Shown here: positions 38,815 through 48,896 of the stretch, piece by piece
How positions within the stretch are numbered: the first letter of the stretch is position 1
Layout of the letters: the number at the start of each line of letters is the position of its first letter
Assembly (NCBI RefSeq): GCF_026262505.1
Contig: NC_067207.1
Coordinates: 22,226,082-22,290,081, forward strand
From: Trichomonas vaginalis G3
Taxonomy: Eukaryota; Parabasalia; Trichomonadida; Trichomonadidae
DNA length: 64,000 nucleotides
Reading direction: 5' to 3'
Translations under genes and position numbers: made by a program
Notes under the pieces: model-generated
Told to the model about the DNA's origin: nothing
The model's input: the letters and a program-made list of their open reading frames with translations, nothing else
The model's database searches: none

Positions 38815-39762
38815 ATGAACAATACTTTTGTATCAAAAAATGATGTCCTGGACGATAGAAAATCGAAAATTCGAAAATCTTCTGTCACAGAAAAAATAAA
38901 AATGGCCGAAACACACAGAGGAAAGGCTGCTTTAGCAGAAAGAGAGCCGAAGATTATTGAGAATAGAAAGAAGTCTCTTTTCATCAAAGGAAGAAAGTTC
39001 CCTGCCGCTATGCAACAGGTTTGGGATGATCTTGCTCTCTTCAGGTTTGGTGAAATTGTCAAATTCACAAGAGAAAATGATATTGTACCATTCGAAGATG
39101 CTTCTCAGATTCAAGAACACTGCAGAAAGAACGATTGCTCTTTATTCACATTCGCAACTACAAATAAGAAGAGACCAAATGATATAATATTTGGCAGACT
39201 CTTCAATTACGCACTATTAGACATGTACGAGTTTGGTGTAACTAATATAATTCCTCACAAAGATTTACCTCGAAATGAATTTAAGCATGGTGAGCTTCCA
39301 GCACTTATTTTCCAAGGTGACCAGTGGAATAGCGAGCTCAGCTCATTACGTAACTACTTTATGGATTACTTTGTCGGTGATCTTCAAGGTACAGTTGACA
39401 TTGAACAAGTTGCACACTGTATTGTATTCACATACGTTGAAGCAGACAAGACAATATTATTCCGCCACTACTTAGTCAATACAGAAAAAGATACTCCAGA
39501 ATTAACTTTAACATCTCCTTGTTTTGACCTTGTTTGCCGTCGTGATATGAAGCCAGATGAAGAAGCATATGAAAATGCTCTTATCAAGGCTCCAGAAGAA
39601 AAGAAGAAGAAGAATGTCAAGAAAGACGCTCTTGGTCGTGAACTTGGCCGAGTGTTTGTTGGCAAGAATGATACAACATCACTCACAATGAAGAAGTTCC
39701 CTGGCCTTCCAAAGCGTTCAATGAGACAAGCTGTTCAAGATGCAGAACACGATTTAGTGTAA
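38815..39762 (+). CDS. RPF2: Rpf2-like ribosome biogenesis factor (Brix domain)
   Basis: 315 aa. It matches Rpf2 throughout: HRGKAALAEREPKIIENRKK near the start, CSLFTFATTNKKRPNDIIFG, LLDMYEFGVTNIIPHKD, PALIFQGDQWN, and a basic tail with KKKNVKKDALGRELGRVFVG. In yeast and animals Rpf2 works with Rrs1 to load 5S RNP into pre-60S particles in the nucleolus. Two starts are possible. ATG 38815 has a perfect TCATAT Inr. ATG 38902 (codon 30) gives the usual family N-terminus and has a weaker TCACAG 15 bases upstream. I keep the longer form but consider the shorter equally likely. Confidence 0.88.
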   Translation: MNNTFVSKNDVLDDRKSKIRKSSVTEKIKMAETHRGKAALAEREPKIIENRKKSLFIKGRKFPAAMQQVWDDLALFRFGEIVKFTRENDIVPFEDASQIQEHCRKNDCSLFTFATTNKKRPNDIIFGRLFNYALLDMYEFGVTNIIPHKDLPRNEFKHGELPALIFQGDQWNSELSSLRNYFMDYFVGDLQGTVDIEQVAHCIVFTYVEADKTILFRHYLVNTEKDTPELTLTSPCFDLVCRRDMKPDEEAYENALIKAPEEKKKKNVKKDALGRELGRVFVGKNDTTSLTMKKFPGLPKRSMRQAVQDAEHDLV

Positions 39763-40580
39763 AATTAGAGTTTTTTATTATTGTAGATAGATTATTCATA
39801 TATAAAATTTTATATTATATACATTTCTCTTATTTTATTTACAAAATTTCATAAATAAATGAATTCATTTGAAATAATTTCATGAAAAAAAATGAGAAAT
39901 AATAGATACTGATATATTGAATACTCAATGTATAGCTAGATCATATGCTTTTTGCCTACACATTCAGAGTTTTTGGGTTTTAATAAGGGTTCAATCAGGT
40001 AACAAAAACGTAAATTGATTTTATAACAACGGGTAAATATAGAGCATGGATAAATATATTATTGCCCTCAGTTGCAAGCTCAAAACTTAAGAATTGGATG
40101 AGATAAATTTGTTTATCACTTTTGTGCAATCATGTTATTTTCTTTCATTTCTATCGGCGTGCAAAATTCTCAAAATTTTCATGGGGTTGTAAATCTTATA
40201 ATAACTAGATGAATAAGGAATAAATCTCAGTATGATGTGCATCATTTTATTAAACACTATATGCATGGCTGGTGGTTCTCTTAACACCTATGAAGATCTA
40301 TAGTTTTTGAGCAGATAAATTTGATAATTTCCAAAACTCTTATATTTCAAAATTAAAGCGTGCAAATGCATTTAAATGAGAGCAAAAAGAGAATAATGCT
40401 GTTAAAACTAGGTGTTAATTTCCAATTATTTCGCCTAATGAATGTACCTTTGTCACAAAATTTCTGTGCAAAATTAGGCTTAGCAAAAATTACTGTAGCA
40501 TCTCCTAAGTGTAGGAGAAATCTGAAAAAGGGATTTTGAGATTCGCGAAGTAAAATTTATGTGAAAGAAATTGAAATAAA
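39763..40580. other. Intergenic, no gene seen
   Basis: AT-rich spacer without a credible reading frame. It ends in ATCTTCAATT (40581-40590), the target duplication of the MITE that follows. Confidence 0.5.
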
Positions 40581-40590
40581 ATCTTCAATT

Positions 40591-40956
40591 GAGTAGGTGC
40601 CAAAAGTGCTTACTCTTAAACAACCGTCGGATTTCCGGGTGAAATCGTGACACACTTTCGTCTTTCGTAGGCAGTGGTGGTTGTTACAAAAGGTAACTTC
40701 GAATGTAGCGTGAAATCTGCAAAAAAAATTCTGAAATTTGAATGGATAACACAAAAATTGAATAGTTTACGTCAATAAAAAAGAGAAAAATGAAGCCAAT
40801 ATGTCTCGAACTTAGGACTTAGAGCAGCAATCCCACTGTTTATCAAATTACACTACATGCATCTCTCACCTCAGTGAATGAGATCAACTATATGATAACT
40901 TTTTCCCCATTATATTCTTGTGGAAAAGTGACAAATAGCAACTTTGACCCTCTCTC
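40591..40956. mobile_element. 366-bp MITE, copy A, 10-bp TSD ATCTTCAATT
   Basis: Starts GAGTAGGTGCCAAAAGTGC and ends, as reverse complement, GAGAGAGGGTCAAAGTTGC; ATCTTCAATT flanks both sides (40581-40590, 40957-40966). It is about 98% identical to copy B (58065-58430). The right end, read inward, continues TATTTGTCACTTTTCC, like the Mutator-like TIRs here. The minus strand contains a tRNA-like stretch with AGTTCGAGAC (box B-like). It encodes no protein. Non-autonomous Mutator-like origin is inferred. Confidence 0.85.
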
Positions 40957-41147
40957 ATCTTCAATTGCTCATCTAATCATGAGATAAAGAATGAAAAATA
41001 AGGTCGATGTGACAATGTTGGAAGTGAATTAGATATATGACTTAGAAAACGATGTAAGCATAAAGTGGATATCGAAATAATGTTGCATTTTAACGTCCTA
41101 GAGAAAGAAATAATATAAACATTTTATTTTTACTATACAAGACATTT

Positions 41148-42584
41148 TTATTGGGTACCAGTTACATTCTTTTTTAATGTCAATTTCATTTCTTCAAGTA
41201 ATTGAGTCATATCAATATCCATTGCGAAATCAATTTGATTTGCAGCATATTTTCCTGACTTAGTACTGGCCAATTCGTCATGTATCTTATCGCTGTGTTG
41301 AATAACAGTTTTTGCGTTCATTTGGAGGTTATTTGAAGCAGCTTCATATTGTGTCCTCTTGTAACGTATTCTGATGCCTTCAACCTTTGATTTGTAGAAG
41401 CTTCTGAGGTTCTTCCAGTCATCATTCAAATTTCTAATCAATCTCTCATTAAAAAGCCTTGGTGCTTGCGTAATTACATGTATAATATACTCGTAAACTG
41501 TTTTTCCATTGATAACTGCAGCCATTTTGACTAATCTTTTGAAATAGTCCTTAATTTGGTCAAGAGAAGCGCCTTTCTTTACGTAATTTGCATATTCATC
41601 AATCATCATTGATTTATATTCATCTGTTAATAGATTCCAAAGGGAAACAACAGATAAATAAACAAATTTTAATCTTTGAGCGAATTGGTCATCGCGAATA
41701 TAAAAATCTGCATCAGTTTCAGCTAGTCCTATTCCATAATTAAATATTCCCATAAATAATTGGCCTTTTTCATAAATTTCTTGTTTCACTTCCGAAATAT
41801 CATAAAATTCAATGTTTTGGCTACTCAAAAAGCTGGATATGTTTTTATCTGCATCATCTATGATGAAGAACTCCTTTGCCTGGTATTTTGAAATTTTTTC
41901 TTGTAATTCATCAAAATTATTGCATAAAGTATAAATATTTGATTCGAGATGTTGTGATTTCTTATTAAAGCATACTTCTAGTCCATCAATAACAGCAATA
42001 ACAGGATCATCTAAACATTCAAATTCTGAGCGACATATAATTGAAATAGCAAATAGCTGGTACTTTCTACTGTAAATTGGCTTTGGTATTTTTTCAATAT
42101 ATACAATGATATTCGTTAAATTGGCATCCATGTTAACAATTTTGCTTCTTTCTAAAATAGAATTGAGAGGAACGTGCTGGTCTAATGCAAGGTATGAAAG
42201 AAATTCGTCTCTTAATGTATGATGAATTAAAATATTTGGATTTTCTGGATCTTCTTCAAAAGGAAGATAAGGAACACGTATAATATCGCCTGGTTGAAAT
42301 AAATCGGGGTTATTATTGTCAAGTTCGCTTCTTGGTTTATATGGTTTGACAGATTCAATATTTTCGCCATATCTCAATGGCCTTTCGGCAGCAGGCTCAT
42401 ACGAGTCTCGGTAATTTAAGAATGGAGAGTATACTTCTTCTTCATCTTCATTTTGATTTTCATTTTCAGAATTTTCTTGATTTAATTGCTTATCATTTGA
42501 ATCCCCTTGTTGAGTAGAATTGTCATTTGAAGAATTTGTGATGTTATCTTTTATATCATTGGTATTTTCCTTATTTTCATTCAT
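41148..42584 (-). CDS. Unknown 478-aa protein with acidic low-complexity start
   Basis: Complete frame from ATG 42584 (a second ATG lies four codons on). Residues 1-50 are Asn/Asp/Glu-rich and disordered; the rest is globular, with a strand-rich region (about 160-215), a central region with KEFFIIDDADKNISSFLSS, and a helical C-terminal half ending in coiled-coil-like helices. No family recognised. No clear Inr lies close to the ATG; the nearest TCAACTA is about 43 bases upstream, and GATAAATTTAAAGG lies nearer. It lies downstream of MITE A, and its 3' end is 190 bp from it. A trichomonad-restricted protein is possible. Confidence 0.7.
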   Translation of the reverse strand: MNENKENTNDIKDNITNSSNDNSTQQGDSNDKQLNQENSENENQNEDEEEVYSPFLNYRDSYEPAAERPLRYGENIESVKPYKPRSELDNNNPDLFQPGDIIRVPYLPFEEDPENPNILIHHTLRDEFLSYLALDQHVPLNSILERSKIVNMDANLTNIIVYIEKIPKPIYSRKYQLFAISIICRSEFECLDDPVIAVIDGLEVCFNKKSQHLESNIYTLCNNFDELQEKISKYQAKEFFIIDDADKNISSFLSSQNIEFYDISEVKQEIYEKGQLFMGIFNYGIGLAETDADFYIRDDQFAQRLKFVYLSVVSLWNLLTDEYKSMMIDEYANYVKKGASLDQIKDYFKRLVKMAAVINGKTVYEYIIHVITQAPRLFNERLIRNLNDDWKNLRSFYKSKVEGIRIRYKRTQYEAASNNLQMNAKTVIQHSDKIHDELASTKSGKYAANQIDFAMDIDMTQLLEEMKLTLKKNVTGTQ

Positions 42585-42833
42585 AAAATTTCCTTTAAAT
42601 TTATCGGTGCTTCACGCCGATAGTTGAAAAGTATGACATAATAAATGATGTGATATATGCATCATATATAGAACTAATAAGACTGATATTCTTCAACCGA
42701 CTGGCACTAGCCAGACATATTATAGAAACACTCCAAGTTGTTGTTTAAAAAAGTGAATAATAAAATATAATTTTTAGAAAAGTAAAAAGAATGAGCTAGG
42801 TTGTTTTTTTATTCGAAAATTATCGTTTGTACC

Positions 42834-44825
42834 CTAATTTTTGTTTAAATAATTAGATTGCAAAGAGAGAAGATATTCTCTAATTTGGTTGTTACATGAA
42901 ATACTTAGTGCAGTTTTTCCATCATTAGTTGCTGCTTCTTTATTAGCTCCAACAGATATAAGATATTTAACGACTTCAAGATGACCGCCTTTTGATGCCA
43001 AAATGAGTGATGTATATCCATTTTTATCTTTAGCTTCTTTGTTGACTCCAATTGTGATAAGATATTTAACAACTTCAAGTTTGCCATGCTCTGAAGCACG
43101 CATGAGAGGCGTATAGTCATCATGAGTCTTGGTTTCTTTATCAGCTCCAATAGAGATAAGATATTCAGCAACATTAAGATGAACACTTTCTAATGCACAA
43201 AACAGTGATGAATAACCAAAATTGGTCTTAGCTTCAACATCAAAACCAACAGAAATAAGATATTTAACGACCTCAAGATGGCCGTTTTTTGATGCTAAAA
43301 TGAGTGGCGTATATCCATATTTATCTTTTGCATCTTTATCAGCTCCGATAGAAAGAAGATATTTAACAACTTCAAGATGACCTCCTCCAGATGCCAGAAT
43401 AAGTGGAGTATATTTATCATTAGTTCTGGCTTCTTTATTAGCTCCAATAGATATAAGATATTTAACGATTTCGAGGTGACCTCCTTTTGATGCAAACATG
43501 AGTGGAGTCCAGTCATATTTATTCTTTGCTTCCTTATCAGCTCCATTTGAAATAAGATATTGAACAATTTCAAGTTTGCCATTTTCTGAAGTTCTCATGA
43601 GTGGAGTGCATCCGTTATAAATCCTTGCTTCTTTATCAGCTCCAACAGAGATTAGATATTTAGCAACTTCAAGATGACCATTTTCTAATGCACATATAAG
43701 TGGTGTATATCCATAATTGGTCTTTGCTTCAATATCTATACCAGAAGAAATTAAATATTTAACAACATCAAGATGACAGTATTTTGATGCTGAAATAAGC
43801 GATGTGTTTCCATTTTTATCCTTTGCTTCCTTATCAGCATCAATTGAGATGAGATATTGAACAACATCAAGTAAACCATTCTCTGATGAAACAATAAGTG
43901 CAGTTTTTCCATCGCTTTCTTTTGCTTCTTTATCAGCTCCAACAGAGATAAGATATTTAACAATTTCGAGACATCCTCCTTTCGATGCCAAAATGAGTGG
44001 TGTAGATCCGTTTTTATCCTTCACTTCTTTATCAGCACCAATTGAAATAAGATATTTAACGATTTCATTATGGCAAAATTTAATGGCTAATGTGAGAGGA
44101 GTCCAACCATTTTTAGTTTTTGTCTCTTTATCACATCCACATTCAATGAGTGATTTCACAAGTCTTAGATTATCTTTTTCTGTTGCAACATGAAGAACAT
44201 TCTTTTCATCATCCCAATTAGATTTTTTAGAAACTATCTTTTTCCAAAGTCCTTCTTCACATGCTTTTGAAATCATTTTTTGATCTCCTTGAAATGAAAG
44301 TTTATCAAGGAAGTTGTAAATATTTTCAAAATCATCAGAATTTTTAAGTTCTGAAATTTTTGTCAGAATTTCTTTTTCACTTCCTAATTCTTCATTAATT
44401 TGTTTGGATTGAGAATGAAGTGATTGTTTTTCTTTGTCACTTTTTTGGATTTCGGATAATCTTGCTTGAAGATTTTGGATTTTCGCTGTAGAATCAAGCG
44501 CTTCTTTCTCTTTATGATCTAGAATTTCAATAATTTTATCAAGTATTCCTAATTTCATGTAATTTTTGATTGATTTCAGTATTGAAATGGCTTCTTCATA
44601 GTTTTGGATATAAAGATTAGTATTTCTAGCACACTTATATACTTCACTTGCTTTGACTGTATGATTTGACTGTTCAAGAAGACTAATATAATCGTTTGCG
44701 TTTAAATTAGAAATTTTCAAGATATTTTCGATATCTTCTATCTCGAATATGCTAAAAATATTGTTTTCATTAATATACTCCGTGATGTGAGCCGCAATAT
44801 AATCAAAATTCTGAGAGAGACTCAT
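42834..44825 (-). CDS. Ankyrin-repeat protein, 14 repeats, 663 aa
   Basis: The N-terminal 200 residues are helical with a coiled coil (about 110-155), of the type preceding ankyrin arrays in many T. vaginalis proteins (DUF3447-like). From about 205 to 650 there are 14 33-residue ankyrin repeats with the G-TPL-A...G-L-VVKYLIS-GAD-EAK pattern. Repeats 6-9 and 11-14 show the same order of variants, so a block of about five repeats seems duplicated. ATG 44825 follows an Inr-like TCAAAG by 9 bases. Paralogue of 56722-57912, same orientation, 12 kb away. Likely a protein-binding scaffold; partner unknown. Confidence 0.88.
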   Translation of the reverse strand: MSLSQNFDYIAAHITEYINENNIFSIFEIEDIENILKISNLNANDYISLLEQSNHTVKASEVYKCARNTNLYIQNYEEAISILKSIKNYMKLGILDKIIEILDHKEKEALDSTAKIQNLQARLSEIQKSDKEKQSLHSQSKQINEELGSEKEILTKISELKNSDDFENIYNFLDKLSFQGDQKMISKACEEGLWKKIVSKKSNWDDEKNVLHVATEKDNLRLVKSLIECGCDKETKTKNGWTPLTLAIKFCHNEIVKYLISIGADKEVKDKNGSTPLILASKGGCLEIVKYLISVGADKEAKESDGKTALIVSSENGLLDVVQYLISIDADKEAKDKNGNTSLISASKYCHLDVVKYLISSGIDIEAKTNYGYTPLICALENGHLEVAKYLISVGADKEARIYNGCTPLMRTSENGKLEIVQYLISNGADKEAKNKYDWTPLMFASKGGHLEIVKYLISIGANKEARTNDKYTPLILASGGGHLEVVKYLLSIGADKDAKDKYGYTPLILASKNGHLEVVKYLISVGFDVEAKTNFGYSSLFCALESVHLNVAEYLISIGADKETKTHDDYTPLMRASEHGKLEVVKYLITIGVNKEAKDKNGYTSLILASKGGHLEVVKYLISVGANKEAATNDGKTALSISCNNQIREYLLSLQSNYLNKN

Positions 44826-45459
44826 GCGAACTTTGAAATTTTTTTTAATTTTCGATTTGAATTTGTAGTCGTAAATTTTGGAAAATCAATATTTGATTGA
44901 TATTTAGTGAAAATTATGCGCTTTAATGAAAATAATACATTTCCGCATTTAATCCAAAGTTGTGGTTGATCAAGATTATTACGACTTTAATTTCAGTAAG
45001 TCTTATTCAGAATTTTCAATATACCTTGTCCTACATCAAATATCAAATTGACTTTATCGATCAAAATCCAAAACTTCCATGAAAATCATGTTAATAAGAA
45101 CTTCACATCAAATGTATTCATTTCTCTTCTTATCCAATCCTATTTTGATGACCTAAGTTCTTACAAGCAATAAATTATGTCCAAGTTTGAAGAAATTTAT
45201 AGATTATGTTAAATATATGCAATAAAATGTATATTTCTGAAAAATCATCACGTTAATCATCTTAGAAAATGAATGAAGACATGTATTTTCTTAACATATA
45301 CTCAATGCATATGAAATGATTAGTTATTCGTAATTAATAAAAACAGACGATAGTCTTAATACATTAAAATGCTTAGAAAGTTATAAAAATAAACAATAAT
45401 AGAGTTATTTTTATATCAAAAATAAAAAATTTACATAAATATACATTTTTCGCCGTTAA
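44826..45459. other. Intergenic, ankyrin gene to surface protein gene
   Basis: AT-rich, no credible gene; it holds the ankyrin gene promoter (Inr A+1 near 44834) at its left edge and the 3' flank of the surface protein at its right. Confidence 0.5.
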
Positions 45460-46989
45460 TTAGTCAGTTTTTTGCTTGTTTTCTGTTTCTGTGTTTTGTT
45501 TTCTCTTCTTTAGCCTTAATCTATACTTGCATCTGAGATTATTGCAACAGAACAGAATATAGAAGAATCTTCTGACTGATTTATAATTGACCACTAATAT
45601 AAGGAATATTGTAGCAAGCATTAATACAATAATCCAGAAAATATAAGGAAATCCAACTTGATCTATGATATTTGGCAACTTTGAGCGGAAAATTGATAAA
45701 ATATTCCATACATCTACCTCATCTACTAATATTTCTTGGCTTTTTGGCCTGGAAAACGTATTCATGAGTAATAATAATTCTCCAGAGTTCATATTAATGA
45801 AAGGGCCAACGTTATTACTCGAATACGAAGAGAATATAGCTATTGATCCATTAAAAGCTGATATAAAACCAACGCTATGAGTAGATGATGAAACAGCAAC
45901 TTTAGAAAAGAAGCCAAGGGTTCCGTAACCTGTTGCAATGGAACTGACATCAACAGAATTCCTGGAAAATACAAGATCATGGAAGAAAAGTCGTGATTCT
46001 CCTTCTCTCATGTCAATAATATTTCTTCCGTGGTTTCCTATGAATCTCGTATTGGTGTGCACAAATAAATCACCACCAGGATGATATATCAGGGTGGAAT
46101 TCGGTGAAAAATTGTTTATAAATGATGTATTTGAAATTTCTATGTAAGATTTATTGGACATTTCAAGAATTACGCCTCTATTACCCTTGAATGTCGTTTC
46201 TAGTATAGAGAGGTTGCAATTTCCTTCGCATAGTAGGAATTCTGAGTGGTAATTTCGTTCGATTGTTGTATTATGGAACATTGTTGCGGTTCTGTAGTCA
46301 GAAAGTATGAGAGGAGCATCATTCACACTATTATCTCTTATAAAAGAGTCATTGCAAATGATTCCTGAGTTGAGCATTCGAATTAAAGGATCATTATTAA
46401 TTCCAAATGCGTAATTTCTTTCGAAAACGAGGTTGGAAGTATTTAATTCTGATGTAGATAGAAACATTAAACTTGAATAGTTAGCAGTATTCTCATAAAT
46501 TTGCCAATTAGTTAAATTTACTATTGATGCTGTAAATAAGACCATTCCGAAGTCGGTTTCAACATAGTTGTTGCATAGGGTGATGTTTGAAAATGTTGAA
46601 TTATGAACTGAGCTTGCAACTAAAATTGGATATGAAAATCTGGTGAAAGTGAAACCACCAAAATTCCAATTTAATTTCTCTCGTATGACTATGTAAAAAT
46701 CAAGTGGTTTAGCTCCAAATTTTGATCCGTTAATGATAGTATTTGATCCGAAAATGCTGACATTGCGATTTACTAAGAATTGAGCAAACCCAAAGAATTC
46801 ATAGACTTGCTTGCTCGCACCATAGTATTTATCTGTTATAATTACTGTATCATTCTCTTGCACTTTATCACAAATCGTTTGATAGTCACATGTGCGAGAT
46901 TCTGAACAATTATCATTTCTGTCACCAATTCTAGAAGCATAATACGTATGCTTTGTGCTGTAAGTACTGTAAAATAAAAAGGAAATCAT
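45460..46989 (-). CDS. Single-pass beta-helix surface protein (Pmp-like), 509 aa
   Basis: The open frame extends to 47040, but ATG 46989 is preferred. It starts a short signal-like segment (MISFLFYSTYS) and sits 16 bases after an Inr TCAAAAA. The ectodomain is Asn/Ser/Thr-rich with many NxS/T sites and periodic N-x-S-x-F strands, as in right-handed beta-helix adhesin-like trichomonad proteins. Near the C-terminus, FPYIFWIIVLMLATIFLILV is a transmembrane helix followed by a Cys-containing, strongly basic cytosolic tail (RLRLKKRKQNTETENKQKTD). Likely cell-surface. Divergent with the 47048 gene across 58 bp. Confidence 0.75.
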   Translation of the reverse strand: MISFLFYSTYSTKHTYYASRIGDRNDNCSESRTCDYQTICDKVQENDTVIITDKYYGASKQVYEFFGFAQFLVNRNVSIFGSNTIINGSKFGAKPLDFYIVIREKLNWNFGGFTFTRFSYPILVASSVHNSTFSNITLCNNYVETDFGMVLFTASIVNLTNWQIYENTANYSSLMFLSTSELNTSNLVFERNYAFGINNDPLIRMLNSGIICNDSFIRDNSVNDAPLILSDYRTATMFHNTTIERNYHSEFLLCEGNCNLSILETTFKGNRGVILEMSNKSYIEISNTSFINNFSPNSTLIYHPGGDLFVHTNTRFIGNHGRNIIDMREGESRLFFHDLVFSRNSVDVSSIATGYGTLGFFSKVAVSSSTHSVGFISAFNGSIAIFSSYSSNNVGPFINMNSGELLLLMNTFSRPKSQEILVDEVDVWNILSIFRSKLPNIIDQVGFPYIFWIIVLMLATIFLILVVNYKSVRRFFYILFCCNNLRCKYRLRLKKRKQNTETENKQKTD

Positions 46990-47047
46990 TTTTAAATTAT
47001 TTTTTGACAAGTAAAGTTTTGTAATTTGTATTTTTGTCAAAAATTAA
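46990..47047. promoter_or_regulatory. 58-bp divergent promoter
   Basis: Contains a minus-strand Inr TCAAAAAATAA (A+1 near 47005) for the surface protein and a plus-strand Inr TCAAAAATTAA (A+1 near 47039) for the 47048 gene. The two sites have almost the same sequence, TTTTTGTCAAAAAxT, in opposite orientation. Confidence 0.5.
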
Positions 47048-48394
47048 ATGAAAGGTAATAAAAATGGTAAAATTCTTTTTGATCTTCCAGAAGAACAGCA
47101 GAAAGACCTTGCAACCATCTTAGAAGACTTCTTTCGGTTTAAAAATTCAAATTACACAACTTCGTTCTATAATATGTTGAAAATATTGTCTTTTCTAACA
47201 TACGACAAATACAAAGATTTTCTTAAGATACAAGTAGGGCGATATATCGTTGAAAAATGGGATACTTACAAAGAAGAAAACCTTTTTAAACATTTCGAAG
47301 AAATTTTAAATAGTTCTCATATATACAAATACCATTATACTGCTTTATTACTGTTACTTACCCATCCTGATGCAGTACAACCATTTTTATACAGATTTAA
47401 TAAGCATTCACTAGGAGATAGTTCAATTCTATCTCTTTTTGTCAAAACAGTCATTGAAATGTTGAATAACTACGAATTTGACCTCCAACAATCCGGATAT
47501 CAAGGAAATCCAGCAGAATCATTATATCTTAATCATTTAATTGAAGTTTTAACATGTATATTTGTTAATCAATGGAAAGAATCAAATGTGTTTCTACATA
47601 ATATATTTTTCAAGGAGGTTCTTCGTCCAATTGTCGAATTTTTATTAAGATTTGATTGTCACAAAAAAATTCAAGACATCATAGAAAGAATCTTCCAAGA
47701 AAATTATTTACCATACGATGATTACAGTTTACAAGACCAGCCATTGAACTACGATCTCTATATGAATTATTTAATTCATTATTCAATTATTAACGACAAA
47801 AGTTGCAGATATCTTCTAGAAAACAGATTAGAAGCATATAAGAGTGATTTTCATCTCAATGGTGAAGAACAAATAATCAATTCTTACTCTGAAAATCTGA
47901 ATCCGAAAGATATCCAAGAATTTTGGAACATTGTTAAAGCAGCAAGATATTATGATCAAATACATGGTGTGCCACTTATGATTTCCATATTTAACTTCTT
48001 TAAGCAATATGATTATATTGAATATTGTTGGGATTATGAAGATATATTTTTTGAGGCCATAATTATATCAATGAGATATGAAGAATCATGGCAACTATAT
48101 CACAATAACTATAATGAGTTCATTTCTAGAAATTTAACTCAATATTTGAAAGAAGAAAACTTTCCTAAGTTTGAAATACTCAGAAGTTTCAAGAATCGTA
48201 TGTGTATGTTCCAATACCCTGTTGCAAGTGCAGAAACATCAAGTTTGATCATAAAAGAGATTGATTCTATAATTAAAAAGAATATTACATTGTTTAGTGA
48301 ACTCAATAACCATTATGAAGCGTTAAAGAATGAAATGGAACCTAGAAACGAAGATGATCCTTTCATCGAAAAACAAATTTCATTATTTTTCTAA
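47048..48394 (+). CDS. Unknown helical-repeat-like protein, 448 aa
   Basis: Complete frame from ATG 47048, 9 bases after the A of an Inr. The protein is almost entirely helical, rich in Phe, Tyr and Leu, without signal peptide or membrane spans. The spacing of hydrophobic helices suggests a HEAT/ARM-like solenoid. I compared it mentally with PP2A B56 subunits and saw only general resemblance. No confident family. It ends in an acidic linker and EKQISLFF. Confidence 0.7.
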   Translation: MKGNKNGKILFDLPEEQQKDLATILEDFFRFKNSNYTTSFYNMLKILSFLTYDKYKDFLKIQVGRYIVEKWDTYKEENLFKHFEEILNSSHIYKYHYTALLLLLTHPDAVQPFLYRFNKHSLGDSSILSLFVKTVIEMLNNYEFDLQQSGYQGNPAESLYLNHLIEVLTCIFVNQWKESNVFLHNIFFKEVLRPIVEFLLRFDCHKKIQDIIERIFQENYLPYDDYSLQDQPLNYDLYMNYLIHYSIINDKSCRYLLENRLEAYKSDFHLNGEEQIINSYSENLNPKDIQEFWNIVKAARYYDQIHGVPLMISIFNFFKQYDYIEYCWDYEDIFFEAIIISMRYEESWQLYHNNYNEFISRNLTQYLKEENFPKFEILRSFKNRMCMFQYPVASAETSSLIIKEIDSIIKKNITLFSELNNHYEALKNEMEPRNEDDPFIEKQISLFF

Positions 48395-48896
48395 TTTTTC
48401 CTTTTAATTGTTTTTAAACTATCTGTATACAGCATATTTCTTTTTTGACCAGCTAGTATACTTGTATTCTTTTTGTTTCAACAAATTGACTTAATTTTTT
48501 TGAGTCTAATGCGGTATTCTCTTTCAAAATCAGCAATATAGTTTGAAGATAATTAAAAGCATCATGAACACTGTAATTGGGACTCATAATGAGTTTAATT
48601 CCAATATGAATGAAATTATCTTGAAGATCCCTTGGTAATTTAGAAAAGATCAGCCATAGATATACGTATCTGCTTCGATTTCTATAATTTTCTCTGTCAA
48701 TTTTGATGCGTCATTACATGTCAAATGACACCGACTATCGGCAAAAAATCATTCAAATTGGAAATTCAAGAAGAAATTCATATGACTGATGTTAAATAAA
48801 GAATGAGTAAAAATCATTTTTGAATATAAATCTTACAACTATTCAAAATAATCTGCTTTCTATTCAAAAAATATTTGAAATCTTTGGCACCATTTT
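48395..48896. other. Intergenic, no gene seen
   Basis: AT-rich spacer without credible ORFs; ends in ACCATTTT, a CCATTT-type weak Inr just before ATG 48897. Confidence 0.45.

Noticed and set aside
40557-40754. Open frame repeated at 58043-58228 as a conserved small gene
   Set aside because: It lies inside the 366-bp MITE and is shared only because the MITE is duplicated; there is no start signal.
40820-40880. A working tRNA gene in the 366-bp MITE
   Set aside because: Box-like words are present but acceptor, anticodon and T stems do not pair; kept only as a tRNA-like remark.
47048-48394. PP2A B56 regulatory subunit
   Set aside because: General helical character only; no B56 signature segments seen, so left as unknown.
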